Assembly: GCF_037120705.1 (NCBI RefSeq)
Contig: NZ_JAWLJU010000002.1
Location: forward strand, 310,001-374,000
Direction: 5' to 3'
Length of the DNA: 64,000 bases
Source of the DNA: Pseudoalteromonas sp. UG3-2
Lineage (GTDB): Bacteria; Pseudomonadota; Gammaproteobacteria; Enterobacterales; Alteromonadaceae
Shown here in pieces: positions 33,588 through 43,293 of the stretch (positions are counted from its first letter, which is position 1; every line of letters starts with the position of its first letter). The notes beneath the pieces are model-generated. The model did no database searches, had not been told where the DNA came from, and saw only the letters and a list, made by a program, of their open reading frames with translations. A program made the translations under genes and the position numbers.

Positions 33588-36233
33588 ATGGGCAAATCGC
33601 TAGTAATTGTAGAGTCTCCCGCAAAGGCAAAAACAATCAATAAATATCTTGGCAAAGACTACATTGTTAAATCCAGTGTCGGTCACGTTCGAGATCTTCC
33701 TACTTCTGGTGCGGGTAAAACCAAAGGCGTTGCAACGAAATCGCCTGCTGAAGTTCGCAAAATGGACCCAGAAGAAAAAGCGCGATACAAAAAGCAAAAA
33801 GACTATGCCAATTTGGTTGCGCGTATGGGCATTGACCCAGAAAAAGGCTGGGAGCCTCACTACGAAATCTTGCCGGGCAAAGAAAAAGTCGTGCAAGAAT
33901 TGCAAAAGCTCGCAGCCGATGCTGACCACATCTATCTCGCGACCGATTTGGATAGAGAAGGGGAAGCCATTGCCTGGCACCTAGAGCAGATCATTGGTGG
34001 CGAAGAAAGTAAGTACAAGCGTGTGGTGTTTAACGAAATTACCAAAAACGCCATCACTCAAGCGTTTGAGGCGCCAGGTGACTTAAATACCGACATGGTT
34101 TACGCCCAGCAAGCGAGGCGTTTTCTCGACCGTGTGGTTGGCTTTATGGTATCCCCTCTGCTGTGGCAAAAAGTCGCTCGCGGTCTTTCTGCCGGTCGTG
34201 TGCAATCGGTTGCTGTGCGTTTGCTGGTTGAGCGAGAGCGTGAAATCAAAGCATTTGTCCCAGAAGAGTTTTGGGACATTCATGCGGACGTTAAAGCCAA
34301 ACAAGAAGACATTCGCCTAGCGGTCACTAAATTTCAAGGTCAAGCGTTTAAGCCGGTCAATAAGTCTCAGGCCGACACGGCAGTAAAAGCACTGGAACAG
34401 AGTGATTATGAAGTCGTTAAGGTTGAAGAAAAGCCTAGTAAGAGTAAGCCGAGTGCGCCATTTATCACCTCTACTATGCAACAAGCAGCAAGTACCCGTT
34501 TAGGCTATGGGGTGAAAAAGACCATGATGCTAGCCCAGCGTTTGTATGAAGCGGGTTACATCACCTATATGCGTACCGACTCAACCAACTTGTCTAACGA
34601 CGCGCTTGAGATGTGCCGTGGCTACATCGAAAACGAATTCGGTAAAAAGTATTTACCCGAGTCGCCACTACGTTATTCTGCCAAAGGTAACGCTCAAGAA
34701 GCGCACGAAGCCATTCGTCCTTCAGACGTGAATGTCTTGTCAGGTCACCTTGAAGGCGTGGAAGCCGACGCGAAAAAGCTCTATGAGCTGATCTGGCGAC
34801 AATTTGTCGCCTGTCAAATGACCCCAGCAGAATACAACCTAACCACCCTCACTGTGGCTGCACAAGACTACACACTGAAAGCCAGAGGGCGGGTGATGAA
34901 GTTTGATGGTTGGACTAAGGTACAACCAGCGGTGCGTAAAAAGAACGAAGAAGACCAAGCGCTTCCTGCGGTTGCGGTGGGCGATAAGCTGAATTTATTG
35001 GCACTGGATCCGAAGCAGCACTTTACTAAGCCACCGGCACGCTTTAGCGAAGCCAGCTTGGTTAAAGAGTTGGAAAAGCGTGGCATTGGCCGTCCATCAA
35101 CCTATGCGTCAATCATCTCGACCATTCAAGACCGTGGTTATGTCAGAGTCGAGAATCGTCGTTTCTACGCTGAAAAAATGGGTGAAATTGTCACCGATCG
35201 TTTGATTGAAAACTTCAATGATTTAATGGACTTTGACTTCACCGCGAAGATGGAAGATCGCCTTGATGACATTGCTGAGGGCGAACGCATTTGGACTCAG
35301 GTGCTAGATAACTTCTATGCAGATTTTTCCAAGCAGTTGGAAGTGGCTGCTGGCGACGAAGAAGAAGGCGGAATGCGTCAAAATGTTATGGTGGAAACCG
35401 ACATTGACTGCCCAACCTGCTCTCGCAAAATGGGCATTAGAACGGCATCTACTGGGGTATTCCTAGGCTGTACTGGCTATAATTTACCGCCAAAAGAACG
35501 CTGTACCACCACAATTAACCTGGTATCAGGGGATGAAGCCGTTGCCGCCGATGCCGATGAAGAGGCAGAAGCAGAATCGCTGCGTCATATGAAGCGTTGC
35601 CCAATTTGTGAAACCGCCATGGATTCTTACTTAATTGATGAGACCAAAAAGCTTCACGTATGTGGTAATAATCCTGGTTGTAAAGGCTATTTAATTGAAA
35701 AAGGCACCTTCAAGATCAAAGGCTACGATGGCCCTGTGATTGAATGTGACAAGTGTGGCGCAGACATGCAGCTGAAATCAGGCCGCTTTGGCAAGTATTT
35801 CGGCTGTACCAGTGAAGACTGTAAAAACACCCGTAAGCTCCTTAAAAATGGCGAGCCGGCTCCACCAAAAGAAGATCCAGTACCGTTGCCAGAGCTTGAG
35901 TGTGAAAAGTCTGATGCTCACTTTGTGCTGCGTGATGGCGCTTCAGGTATTTTCTTGGCGGCTCATACTTTTCCTAAATCGCGAGAAACTCGAGCGCCTA
36001 AAGTGGCGGAGTTAAAGCGCTTTAGAGACCGTATTTCGCCAAAATTCTATTACCTTGCCGATGCCCCAGAAAAAGATCCGGACGGTAATTTGGCGGTAGT
36101 GCGCTATTCACGTAAAAACAAATCCCAGTACGTAATGACGGAAGTGGATGGCAAAGCCACTGGTTGGAAAGCCACTTACCAAAACGGCAAATGGGTTGAG
36201 GAAGAAAAAGCTTCGAAAAAGAAAAAATCATAA
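33588..36233 (+). CDS. topA: DNA topoisomerase I (type IA)
   Basis: 881 residues, close to 865 in E. coli. TopA relaxes negative supercoils. The Toprim domain has [12 protein letters not shown] (7-18) and DLDREGE (120-126); the catalytic tyrosine is Y327 in [27 protein letters not shown] and [11 protein letters not shown] are further conserved blocks. The C-terminal part carries three four-cysteine zinc ribbons (CPTCSRKM...CTGY...C, CPICETAM...[15 protein letters not shown]...CTSEDC), followed by a further topoisomerase-type C-terminal repeat and a lysine-rich end. It is single-gene with AGG 5 nt before ATG and a strong terminator. Confidence 0.99.
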   Translation: MGKSLVIVESPAKAKTINKYLGKDYIVKSSVGHVRDLPTSGAGKTKGVATKSPAEVRKMDPEEKARYKKQKDYANLVARMGIDPEKGWEPHYEILPGKEKVVQELQKLAADADHIYLATDLDREGEAIAWHLEQIIGGEESKYKRVVFNEITKNAITQAFEAPGDLNTDMVYAQQARRFLDRVVGFMVSPLLWQKVARGLSAGRVQSVAVRLLVEREREIKAFVPEEFWDIHADVKAKQEDIRLAVTKFQGQAFKPVNKSQADTAVKALEQSDYEVVKVEEKPSKSKPSAPFITSTMQQAASTRLGYGVKKTMMLAQRLYEAGYITYMRTDSTNLSNDALEMCRGYIENEFGKKYLPESPLRYSAKGNAQEAHEAIRPSDVNVLSGHLEGVEADAKKLYELIWRQFVACQMTPAEYNLTTLTVAAQDYTLKARGRVMKFDGWTKVQPAVRKKNEEDQALPAVAVGDKLNLLALDPKQHFTKPPARFSEASLVKELEKRGIGRPSTYASIISTIQDRGYVRVENRRFYAEKMGEIVTDRLIENFNDLMDFDFTAKMEDRLDDIAEGERIWTQVLDNFYADFSKQLEVAAGDEEEGGMRQNVMVETDIDCPTCSRKMGIRTASTGVFLGCTGYNLPPKERCTTTINLVSGDEAVAADADEEAEAESLRHMKRCPICETAMDSYLIDETKKLHVCGNNPGCKGYLIEKGTFKIKGYDGPVIECDKCGADMQLKSGRFGKYFGCTSEDCKNTRKLLKNGEPAPPKEDPVPLPELECEKSDAHFVLRDGASGIFLAAHTFPKSRETRAPKVAELKRFRDRISPKFYYLADAPEKDPDGNLAVVRYSRKNKSQYVMTEVDGKATGWKATYQNGKWVEEEKASKKKKS

Positions 36234-36238
36234 TTAAA

Positions 36239-36267
36239 TAAGGCCGCAATCGCGGCCTTATTTTTTT
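36239..36267 (+). terminator. Intrinsic terminator after topA
   Basis: TAAGGCCGC (36239-36247) pairs with GCGGCCTTA (36252-36260), then seven T residues. Also usable by the convergent small secreted-protein gene. Confidence 0.93.
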
Positions 36268-36272
36268 GGCTG

Positions 36273-36515
36273 TTATTTGATGTCGACGTCGGTGACTTTG
36301 TCATAGCCACTGGCTTCGAGCTCATCGTTAACGCAATTTAACACGTAACTCTTTAACTCTGCAGTTTGAACTTCATCTTCTTTAGCCCAGTCCAAGCACA
36401 TTTCGGTTAGCTCTTGAATTAGATCCGCAGGGGCTGGGTTTAATTCACTGTTAGCAACAGCTGCACTGCTTGCAAACAATGCCATAGCGAAAAGGGATGA
36501 AACCATGGTTTTCAT
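36273..36515 (-). CDS. Small exported hypothetical protein with one Cys pair
   Basis: 80 residues. A signal peptide is evident (MKTMVSSLFAMALFASSAAVA), leaving a mature, acidic, about 58-residue helical protein with two cysteines (C40 in EMCLDWAKED and C61 in VLNCVNDELEAS), probably one disulfide. I do not recognise the family; similar short LTEMC...A...C proteins occur in Alteromonadales. It is convergent with topA and divergent from the UPF0114 gene. Confidence 0.7.
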   Translation of the reverse strand: MKTMVSSLFAMALFASSAAVANSELNPAPADLIQELTEMCLDWAKEDEVQTAELKSYVLNCVNDELEASGYDKVTDVDIK

Positions 36516-36696
36516 TATTGTTACCTATTAGTTGAATGAACATGATTGTTTTAGATGAAAATGCTGGAAAATGAAAACGAATTAATTTGCTCTTCAAGAG
36601 AAGTAATTTTATTTTATCCTGCTAGTGGGATATCTTTGCTATCATCAAGCATTTACGATAGCTTAAACGCGCAATTAATGGCCAGAGTAGGGTGTA

Positions 36697-37233
36697 ATGG
36701 AAAGCAATAACAAATCAGCAAATGTTAACCGTATGGAGTTTTTATTAGAGAAGACCTTATTTCGTGGTCGTTGGTTGTTAGCGCCATTTTTTGTCGGGTT
36801 GCTGGTTGCTATTGTGCTGTTGTTATTGAAATTTTTTAAGCAACTATACGTCATGATCAGCACCGCGCTTGGGGCCAGTAATCAAGAGTTACTGATTGGC
36901 ATTCTTACTTTAGTCGACACGGCGCTGCTGGCTGGACTATTACTGATCATCATATTCAGTGGCTACGAAAACTTTGTTTCCAAGCTCAATGTTGAGCCGC
37001 AAGAAGATAAACCCACCTGGATGGGGAAGGTGGGCTTTTCAGGGCTTAAAATTAAACTCATCAGTGCCATTGTTGCCATCTCTGCGGTAGAGTTACTCAA
37101 GGTGTTTATTCACTCAGAAACTCTTACCAGTGAGCAGTTAGCCTGGAAGGTGGGGATCCACATCACTTTTGTGATTTCAGGAGTACTGTTTTCGGTGACC
37201 GATTATATTAACAGCAAAACCCACTCACACTAA
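36697..37233 (+). CDS. UPF0114 (YqhA-like) inner-membrane protein
   Basis: 178 residues with four hydrophobic segments (about 25-47, 68-90, 115-135, 150-168). Family blocks are LEKTLFRGRWLLAPFFVGL, LVDTALLAGLLLIIIFSGYENFVSK and FSGLKIKLISAIVAISAVELLKVF, which match the UPF0114/YqhA pattern. Function is unknown; it is an integral inner-membrane protein. It converges on the ABC permease gene and is otherwise alone. Confidence 0.9.
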   Translation: MESNNKSANVNRMEFLLEKTLFRGRWLLAPFFVGLLVAIVLLLLKFFKQLYVMISTALGASNQELLIGILTLVDTALLAGLLLIIIFSGYENFVSKLNVEPQEDKPTWMGKVGFSGLKIKLISAIVAISAVELLKVFIHSETLTSEQLAWKVGIHITFVISGVLFSVTDYINSKTHSH

Positions 37234-37252
37234 CCTTTGGCTGTGGCCGGTT

Positions 37253-38500
37253 TTATTGCCGAATTAACTGCTTATTACTGTGGTGTAATAGCGCAGCAAC
37301 AACACTCAGGTAAACGAGCGCCAATGCCCAAGTCAGCGGCGCATGGTTATATTCAAGTGCAACAGACTTTATGGCTGAGTGGACTATAAGCACTATCATG
37401 CAATTTAATGATAAGGCGAGGGTACTGTGCAATAAGCTGCCTAGCACGACACACAGTAAAAAACCTGCCAGTGAGCCTGCAAATAGCAGCAAGTATTCGT
37501 TCAGACTTAGCCAACCACTAATGCTACTGCTAATTACCACCACCAGTAATTGATATAAAGATAGCACCATGGCCAGCTTAATAGCAGCCATGTGATAGGC
37601 GCGTTTTATTGCGGCCATGTTGGAGTAAATCGGCAGCATATAGAGCTGCTCCCAAGACATCTTGCTCTGCAGCCTGGCCCAACAAACAAAAATGGCCACC
37701 ATCAGCAATAGCATGTCTGATAACACCACCACAAAGTCCAGTTTCAAGCCGAAATACACCGCAACGATACTTAAAACACCAGCCATAAAAAACACCTGAC
37801 ATGTCTGCACTAGCAAGTTACCGGCAAAATAACTCAATGGCATAAATACCGCCCTTAGACGTTCGGCGAAGCGCTCCGGCGCCAAACTATTACTTGGCAG
37901 CCAGCCAGTTTGGATGTTGTTTAAATACACTTGATAGGCTTGATGGTGCCAGCGATTGGTGGTGCTTCTGGTTTTCCAAAAGTACAAAGTGAATGCCAAA
38001 GTCGCCAAAGATAGTAAAGCCAGAAGAAAAAGGTGCTCAGAGAGCAGCATTGCCAACAGCAATGCCACCATAAAGCAATAACTGTTGTGGCGAAAATAAT
38101 GGCTGTTGTGATAGCAAAGTGTATAAAAGCAGCCACCGATGGCGGTGGCATAAGCGATAGCACTTAGCACTAAAAGTGGCGGCAAAGTCAAAAAAGCCAA
38201 TGCTGTTAGGCTGTAGCCAAGCAGTAAGACCATTTTAGCTTGGCGTAAAATATGCTGCTTTAACGCCGGTAATAGCTCCGCTTGTTCTTGCGCTTGGAGC
38301 TTCACCAGCTGCCAGCAACACCCCATCCACAACGCCGTTAGGGTGAATACTATGGCAAACAATTGTATGCTTGGCTCTGCTACAAAGCCAATGAATGGTA
38401 CTAACACCACCCCAAGTACTGCCGGAATAAAATAGTTAGCAGCGCCACATTCGCGCAGCCAAAGGGCAGAAAAGCCCGTCCACCAAGTTCGAGTCATCAT
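37253..38500 (-). CDS. ABC transporter membrane protein of the YtrA-controlled operon
   Basis: 415 residues, about ten hydrophobic segments, no recognisable extracytosolic domain. It begins in the ATGATGA overlap with the upstream ATPase gene (GGAG 8 nt before the first ATG), so it is the cognate permease by context. Sequence similarity to named ABC-2 permeases is weak by eye. Operon: gntR (YtrA type), ATPase, this gene. Substrate is unknown; comparable loci in Bacillus respond to cell-wall-active antibiotics. Confidence 0.75.
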   Translation of the reverse strand: MMTRTWWTGFSALWLRECGAANYFIPAVLGVVLVPFIGFVAEPSIQLFAIVFTLTALWMGCCWQLVKLQAQEQAELLPALKQHILRQAKMVLLLGYSLTALAFLTLPPLLVLSAIAYATAIGGCFYTLCYHNSHYFRHNSYCFMVALLLAMLLSEHLFLLALLSLATLAFTLYFWKTRSTTNRWHHQAYQVYLNNIQTGWLPSNSLAPERFAERLRAVFMPLSYFAGNLLVQTCQVFFMAGVLSIVAVYFGLKLDFVVVLSDMLLLMVAIFVCWARLQSKMSWEQLYMLPIYSNMAAIKRAYHMAAIKLAMVLSLYQLLVVVISSSISGWLSLNEYLLLFAGSLAGFLLCVVLGSLLHSTLALSLNCMIVLIVHSAIKSVALEYNHAPLTWALALVYLSVVAALLHHSNKQLIRQ

Positions 38501-39330
38501 CCGTGCAGCTCCACAAATAGCTGTTCGAGATTACCACTGTACTGGCCCGTTAACGGCCCCCAGTCAGTCCCAAGATTGGCTTGGTAGATAGAAAACTGTT
38601 CGCCATGGTGAATATACTCTCCCTCTGGAAGCGCAGCATCGTAGCCCTTTGGTAATAATTTTATTTGCTCTTTTATGCTATCTAATTCGCCATTGATAAC
38701 AATTTGGCCGTCTTTGATGATGGCAATGTGGCTGGCAATCCGTTCCACATCGGAAGTGATGTGGGTAGAAAAAATCACCCCAGAACCAGACTCTAATGCT
38801 AAGTCAAAGACATCACCCATAAACTCACGGCGGGCGATGGGATCCAAACTGGAAACGGGCTCGTCTAGCACCAATAGTTGGGGTCGATAGGCCATGGCCA
38901 TGATCAGCGCAAGGCTTTGCTGCTGACCAACGGATAAATTGCTAACCAGGGCATTGCCATCTAAGGCAAAGCGGGTCAGCCATTGTTGCTCTAGTTGCTT
39001 ATCCCAATCGTTGTAGAAGCTACGGTGTAATTGCAGTGCATCGGTTACTTTAAACCCTTGGTAGCCGCAGGGTTGTTGGGGGACATAGCCAATTTTTTCC
39101 TTGAGCTGGGGTGGTAATGTTTGGCTACTGACTCCTAAACAGGATACTTCGCCTTCTGATGGCTCTATTAGGCCTAACGCAATTCTCAGTAAGGTTGACT
39201 TACCAGCGCCATTGCGACCAAGTAGCCCTAACACCATGCCAGGTTCGAGGCTAAGGTTAATCTTATTGAGTACCTGCTGGTCATCAAACTGTTTACTAAT
39301 TTGACTGAATTGTAAAAGTGGATTTGTCAT
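38497..39330 (-). CDS. ABC transporter ATP-binding protein (YtrB/BcrA-like)
   Basis: 277 residues from ATG 39328-39330, which avoids overlap with the repressor gene and has GGGA upstream. Walker A GRNGAGKST (about 39-47), Q-loop YVPQQP, signature LSVGQ, Walker B LLVLDEPVSSLD and the switch histidine in STHITSD are all intact. The LSVGQQQSLALIMAMAYRP segment and the C-terminal extension are like the YtrB/BcrA group of drug and peptide exporters. It lies 2 bp downstream of the YtrA-type repressor gene and overlaps the permease gene by 4 bp. Confidence 0.92.
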   Translation of the reverse strand: MTNPLLQFSQISKQFDDQQVLNKINLSLEPGMVLGLLGRNGAGKSTLLRIALGLIEPSEGEVSCLGVSSQTLPPQLKEKIGYVPQQPCGYQGFKVTDALQLHRSFYNDWDKQLEQQWLTRFALDGNALVSNLSVGQQQSLALIMAMAYRPQLLVLDEPVSSLDPIARREFMGDVFDLALESGSGVIFSTHITSDVERIASHIAIIKDGQIVINGELDSIKEQIKLLPKGYDAALPEGEYIHHGEQFSIYQANLGTDWGPLTGQYSGNLEQLFVELHG

Positions 39331-39332
39331 TA

Positions 39333-39701
39333 TTATTGTTCCCAATTCTTTGCAACGAGAGCGAGTAAATCATCCTTACTAATGCCAAGCTGCTTAGCAT
39401 CAGCAATAAGTGTATTAATGTCTGTCTCTAATAACAAATTAGTCGAGGTTGGCGGGTCTTGCTGAGCGACTCGGGTGGGCTGGCCACGACGCCTTTCTAA
39501 GTAACCGTTATCGACCAGCAAACCAATAGCACGGGATACTGTCATGGGGTTAACAGCAAAGTGTTCGGCTAATTTTCTCACCGACGGCAGTTCGTCTCCG
39601 GGCTTGGCTTTGCCGGCCGCAATTAGCCTGACAACCTGATCAAACAATTGTTTGTAGATAGGTTCGGCACTATTTGGGTTGACATGGATAAAATCTAGCA
39701 T
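39333..39701 (-). CDS. GntR-family repressor, YtrA subfamily
   Basis: 122 residues, the short YtrA type with a winged HTH and a small C-terminal helical pair instead of a large ligand domain. HTH blocks: PIYKQLFDQVVRLIAAGKAKPGDELPSVRKLAEHFAVNPMTVSRAIGLLVDNGYLERRRGQ, seen here in short pieces such as LPSVRKLAEHF and NPMTVSRAIG. YtrA repressors control adjacent ABC transporters and are relieved by cell-envelope antibiotics in Bacillus. The gene is first in its operon and divergent from the S33 hydrolase-NatAB operon, with a repeated operator in the 89-bp gap. Confidence 0.93.
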   Translation of the reverse strand: MLDFIHVNPNSAEPIYKQLFDQVVRLIAAGKAKPGDELPSVRKLAEHFAVNPMTVSRAIGLLVDNGYLERRRGQPTRVAQQDPPTSTNLLLETDINTLIADAKQLGISKDDLLALVAKNWEQ

Positions 39702-39713
39702 TACTCTAATTCT

Positions 39714-39745
39714 ACTGTATTAATACAATAATACACTGATACACT
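39714..39745. promoter_or_regulatory. YtrA-type operator: four contiguous 8-mers
   Basis: Four abutting octamers lie at 39714, 39722, 39730 and 39738. The last three read AATACAAT, AATACACT and GATACACT; the first, ACTGTATT, is the inverted form (reverse complement AATACAGT). The first two make the perfect palindrome TGTATTAATACA (39716-39727). B. subtilis YtrA is reported to bind AGTGTA...TACACT, which these resemble. It lies between the divergent operons. Confidence 0.6.
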
Positions 39746-39790
39746 CATTTAAAGTTAGCATAGTGAGTGAAAGTCAACAAGGAAATAGCC

Positions 39791-41293
39791 ATGAAAATGC
39801 CATTTAAGTTTAAGAAAAATATAAAAAAGCTTCATGTTGCTGCATTAGCAATCACAGCAACTTTGAGTTTCGCTACTAGTGCGAATAGTGATACTGCTTC
39901 TGCTGTATCACTGCAAACCTGCTACGCCGATGGGTTACCCGATCGCGCCAAATGTGGGGTGATAACGCAACCACTCAATAGTAATACACCAGAGCAAACC
40001 ATTGATATTCACTTTATGGTGATCCCAGCGATTAAGCCTTTGTATCCAGATGAAGCGGTAATGGCGTTTGCAGGTGGGCCGGGGCAGTCGGCAATAGAAT
40101 CGGCTGCAGGCTTCTCTCGCATACTGAAATACGCCAGAGAGAATCGCGATATTATTCTGGTGGATCAACGTGGAACTGGAAAGTCTAATTTATTGCAATG
40201 TGAGTTAGACGATTTAGCAACGCAATTTGTGATGAATGACATGGCACTTGGCTTTGACTTAGCAAAACAAGACGCGATTGAATGCCGAGATAAGCTAAAC
40301 AGTGATTTATCGAACTATACCACCGTGGCTGCAGCACCGGATTTTGAAGCCGTCAGAGCGGCGCTGGGCTATAAACAGTTGCACTTGTATGGCGGCTCTT
40401 ACGGTACACGTATTGCGCTGGAATACATGCGACAGTTTCCACAACGTGTTGCCAGCTCAGTATTAGATGGCTTAGCGCCAAGTAATCAAAGCCTACTGGC
40501 TATTGGTGATGCCATTGAGGACTCACTCGCTGCTTTGTTTGAGCAATGTCAAGCCGATGCGGTTTGCGCGCAAACGTACCCTAACCTTGAGCAAACCTGG
40601 TTACAGTTGCTGCAAAATTTAGAGCAGCAACCTCTAGAGATGACCGTGCGCCATCCCAGAAGCCACCAACCTATTGCTATCACGTTAACCAGCAACAAGT
40701 TGTATAGCACGGTTCGCATGGCGCTGTATTCTCATAGCACCAGAGCCATGGTGCCTTTAGCGATTACTCAAGTTGCCAAGGGCAACGTGGATCTGATTGC
40801 GGCGATGATGGCGCAAGGTGAAGACATAATGGGCATCGCCCTTGGGATGCACCAAGCAATACTGTGTGGCGAGGACTGGGCTGTACTGAACGACAGTCAA
40901 AGAGCGCAGTATGGTAAAACCTTTATTGGCGCCATGATGATAGCGGGCGCTGACGCAACTTGCCCAATTTGGGATGTAACACCGGTCACTGCGGATTATT
41001 ATCAGACTGTGAGTTCTGACATCCCCACCTTATTACTGTCGGGCGGTTTAGACCCTGCCACTCCTGCTCGGTGGGCTGAAACCGCCATGGTTGAGCTAAG
41101 CAATGCGACCCATTTAGTGGCACCATTTGCCACCCACATAGTGGCTGGACAAAGCTGTGGCGATAAGCTCATAGCCAGCTTTTACGATAATAAGAGCACC
41201 GCTGATTTTGACACCAGCTGCTTACAAGAAGACCGCCGTAAACAGTTCTTTATGAATATTAATGGCCCAGCGACTAGCCAAGATAAGGAGTAA
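39791..41293 (+). CDS. Exported alpha/beta hydrolase, S33 (tripeptidyl-aminopeptidase-like) family
   Basis: 500 residues from ATG 39791 (AAGGA 8 nt upstream; a GTG at 39767 is unlikely). A long signal peptide is present (basic KKNIKKLH, then AALAITATLSFATSANS). Active-site pieces: FAGGPGQSA (oxyanion region), VDQRGTGKSN, nucleophile in LYGGSYGTRIALEYM (GGSYG), Asp in GGLDPATPARW, and a C-terminal histidine in ATHIVAGQSC. This is the TAP/proline-iminopeptidase-like group, which removes N-terminal peptides. It is the first gene of an operon with a NatAB-type exporter, divergent from a YtrA repressor. A role in processing or degrading an exported or toxic peptide is inference. Confidence 0.9.
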   Translation: MKMPFKFKKNIKKLHVAALAITATLSFATSANSDTASAVSLQTCYADGLPDRAKCGVITQPLNSNTPEQTIDIHFMVIPAIKPLYPDEAVMAFAGGPGQSAIESAAGFSRILKYARENRDIILVDQRGTGKSNLLQCELDDLATQFVMNDMALGFDLAKQDAIECRDKLNSDLSNYTTVAAAPDFEAVRAALGYKQLHLYGGSYGTRIALEYMRQFPQRVASSVLDGLAPSNQSLLAIGDAIEDSLAALFEQCQADAVCAQTYPNLEQTWLQLLQNLEQQPLEMTVRHPRSHQPIAITLTSNKLYSTVRMALYSHSTRAMVPLAITQVAKGNVDLIAAMMAQGEDIMGIALGMHQAILCGEDWAVLNDSQRAQYGKTFIGAMMIAGADATCPIWDVTPVTADYYQTVSSDIPTLLLSGGLDPATPARWAETAMVELSNATHLVAPFATHIVAGQSCGDKLIASFYDNKSTADFDTSCLQEDRRKQFFMNINGPATSQDKE

Positions 41294-41296
41294 ATC

Positions 41297-42031
41297 ATGA
41301 TTAAAGTAGATAACTTAAGCAAAAGAATTGCTGATGTTGATGCCCTTAATGGCTTATCGTTCAGCGCTCAAGATGGCCAAATTACTGGCTTATTAGGGCC
41401 CAATGGCGCGGGTAAAACCACCTGTCTTAGAACCGTTTTTGGCTTACTGCAAGCCGATGAAGGCATAACCACCATCGATGGTATTGATGTGGTAAAGCAG
41501 CCGCTGGCGGCGAAACAACAACTGGGTCTTTTTCCTGACCCTTGCGGCTTGTACGAACGACTGACTCCGCGAGAATATATTGAGTTTTATGCCAAGCTCA
41601 GTGGCATGAGTCAATCAGACGCAGTATCGGCAACCGAAAAGGTGATTGCCAAACTGCAAATGCAAGACATTGCCGATAGACGCTGTAAAGGATTTTCTCA
41701 AGGGCAGCGGATGAAAACGGCGCTGGCGCAAGCCATCGTCCATGAGCCCACCAATATCATCCTAGATGAGCCCACTCGCGGCTTGGATGTAATGAGCACT
41801 CGCATTCTTAGGGAGCTATTACAACAACTTAAAGAACAGGGCCATTGTGTGTTGTTCTCTAGTCACGTGATGCAAGAAGTGGCGGCACTTTGCGACCATG
41901 TGGTGGTGATGACAAAAGGCAAGGTTGTGGCCGAGGGGTCGCCAGAAGCTCTGTGTCAACAAACCGGCAAAGCCACGTTAGAAGAAGCATTTATTGCCCT
42001 TATTGGCAGCGATGAAGGAATAGCAGCATGA
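41297..42031 (+). CDS. ABC transporter ATP-binding protein, NatA type
   Basis: 244 residues. Walker A GPNGAGKTT (34-42), signature FSQGQ, Walker B IILDEPTRGLD and switch His (FSSHVMQE) are intact. The segment LGLFPDPCGLYERLTPREYIEFYAKL is typical of NatA/CcmA-like ATPases. AAGGAG precedes the ATG, 3 bp after the hydrolase gene, and the stop overlaps the permease start (ATGA). With NatB it should export a small ion or a hydrophobic compound; the Na+ substrate of B. subtilis NatAB should not be assumed. Confidence 0.94.
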   Translation: MIKVDNLSKRIADVDALNGLSFSAQDGQITGLLGPNGAGKTTCLRTVFGLLQADEGITTIDGIDVVKQPLAAKQQLGLFPDPCGLYERLTPREYIEFYAKLSGMSQSDAVSATEKVIAKLQMQDIADRRCKGFSQGQRMKTALAQAIVHEPTNIILDEPTRGLDVMSTRILRELLQQLKEQGHCVLFSSHVMQEVAALCDHVVVMTKGKVVAEGSPEALCQQTGKATLEEAFIALIGSDEGIAA

Positions 42032-43164
42032 TCAATTTAGTCTCTACCTTATTTAAAAAAGAAATGCTCGATGCTAGTCGAGACAAGCGTTCAGTGATGG
42101 CTGGACTGTATTACTGCATTGGTGCCCCGGTACTCATGTGCTTGTTATTCACCGTGATGTTTAAGCAAATGGCGTCTCCAGATGCCCTTAAAATCACCAT
42201 TAATAACGCCGAGCAAGCGCCCAACTTAGTGCAGTTTTTGGCAACCACTGAAATTACTCAAGGTGAGGGCGATGACACCAAAGCCATCACTTTGGAGATA
42301 TCACAAAACTATCAAGCAGACATGGCAGCGGGTAAGAGCGCAACGGTCACTATCATCGCGGACAAGTCAGAGCAGAAACTGCAACGCTCTATTCGCCGGG
42401 TTGAACGTCAGCTGGCAAAATACAATGCTGAAGTCGCGTCATTGCGTTTACTGGCTAGGGGCATCGACCCTGGACTGATGCGTGCCGTGGATGTGCAAAC
42501 TCAGGATTTGGCCACGCCTAAGTCTAAAGGGGGCTTTGCTCTGGGTATCGCAACCTTATCTATCATCATCGCACTATTTTATGCGGCAATGGGTCTGGCG
42601 ATTGATAGTAGTGCCGGTGAAAGAGAGCGCAATTCATTGCAACTGCTGCTTAGTCATCCGGTAAGCCCGTTACAGATTGTATTGGCAAAAGTAGGATCTA
42701 TTGCCATGTTTGCCACACTGGGGTTAATTTTAACCACAGTGGTGTCAAAGTTTGCCTACAACATGGTGCCTTGGGAAATGGTGGGCTTTACCGTAACCAT
42801 CGGCGCTAAATTTATTATTGCTGCGGTGTTAATTGGTATTCCAATTGCGTTGATGTCTGCCAGCCTATTGATATTTATTTCGTTCTTGGCGAAGTCGTTC
42901 AAAGAAGCGCAATCTTACGTCACCATGGCGCTGTTTATTCCAGTGATGTTAAGTATGGCCACCACTTATGACATCGCCACGGATGTGATGCAGTGGTTGC
43001 CAATTGCTGCGCAGCAAAACGCCATGATTGAACTCCTTAAAGGCAATGCCTTGCCGGTACCACAATTGGCCTTTGCTAGCATGGTGACTTTGGGGTTATT
43101 TGGCTTGTTTACGTATTTAAGCAGCCGCATGCTGAAAAGTGAAAAGGTCGTATTTGGCCTTTAA
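42028..43164 (+). CDS. ABC-2 permease, NatB type
   Basis: 378 residues. N-terminal cytosolic FKKEMLDASRDKRSVMAGL, one TM segment, a long extracytosolic loop of about 130 residues with charged coiled stretch (QKLQRSIRRVERQLAKYNAEV), then five TM segments; SSAGERERNSLQLLLSHPVSPLQIVLAK is the NatB/ABC-2 hallmark. It is coupled to NatA by an ATGA overlap. A strong terminator follows at 43177, so the operon is hydrolase-natA-natB. Confidence 0.92.
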   Translation: MINLVSTLFKKEMLDASRDKRSVMAGLYYCIGAPVLMCLLFTVMFKQMASPDALKITINNAEQAPNLVQFLATTEITQGEGDDTKAITLEISQNYQADMAAGKSATVTIIADKSEQKLQRSIRRVERQLAKYNAEVASLRLLARGIDPGLMRAVDVQTQDLATPKSKGGFALGIATLSIIIALFYAAMGLAIDSSAGERERNSLQLLLSHPVSPLQIVLAKVGSIAMFATLGLILTTVVSKFAYNMVPWEMVGFTVTIGAKFIIAAVLIGIPIALMSASLLIFISFLAKSFKEAQSYVTMALFIPVMLSMATTYDIATDVMQWLPIAAQQNAMIELLKGNALPVPQLAFASMVTLGLFGLFTYLSSRMLKSEKVVFGL

Positions 43165-43176
43165 ACTAATCTTATC

Positions 43177-43197
43177 GGCGCCCCTTGGCGCCGTTTT
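43177..43197 (+). terminator. Intrinsic terminator after natB
   Basis: CGGCGCC (43177-43183) pairs with GGCGCCG (43188-43194) across a 4-nt loop, then TTTT. A TATAAT at about 43224 follows, a likely -10 for ttcA. Confidence 0.85.
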
Positions 43198-43293
43198 ACT
43201 GTTTTACCTGAAGCGAAATTGGCGTATAATCTGCGCCCCAATTGAGGCAGCAATACCAAGGGCGTGAGTCGTTGGTAAGTAAATTGAGACAGT

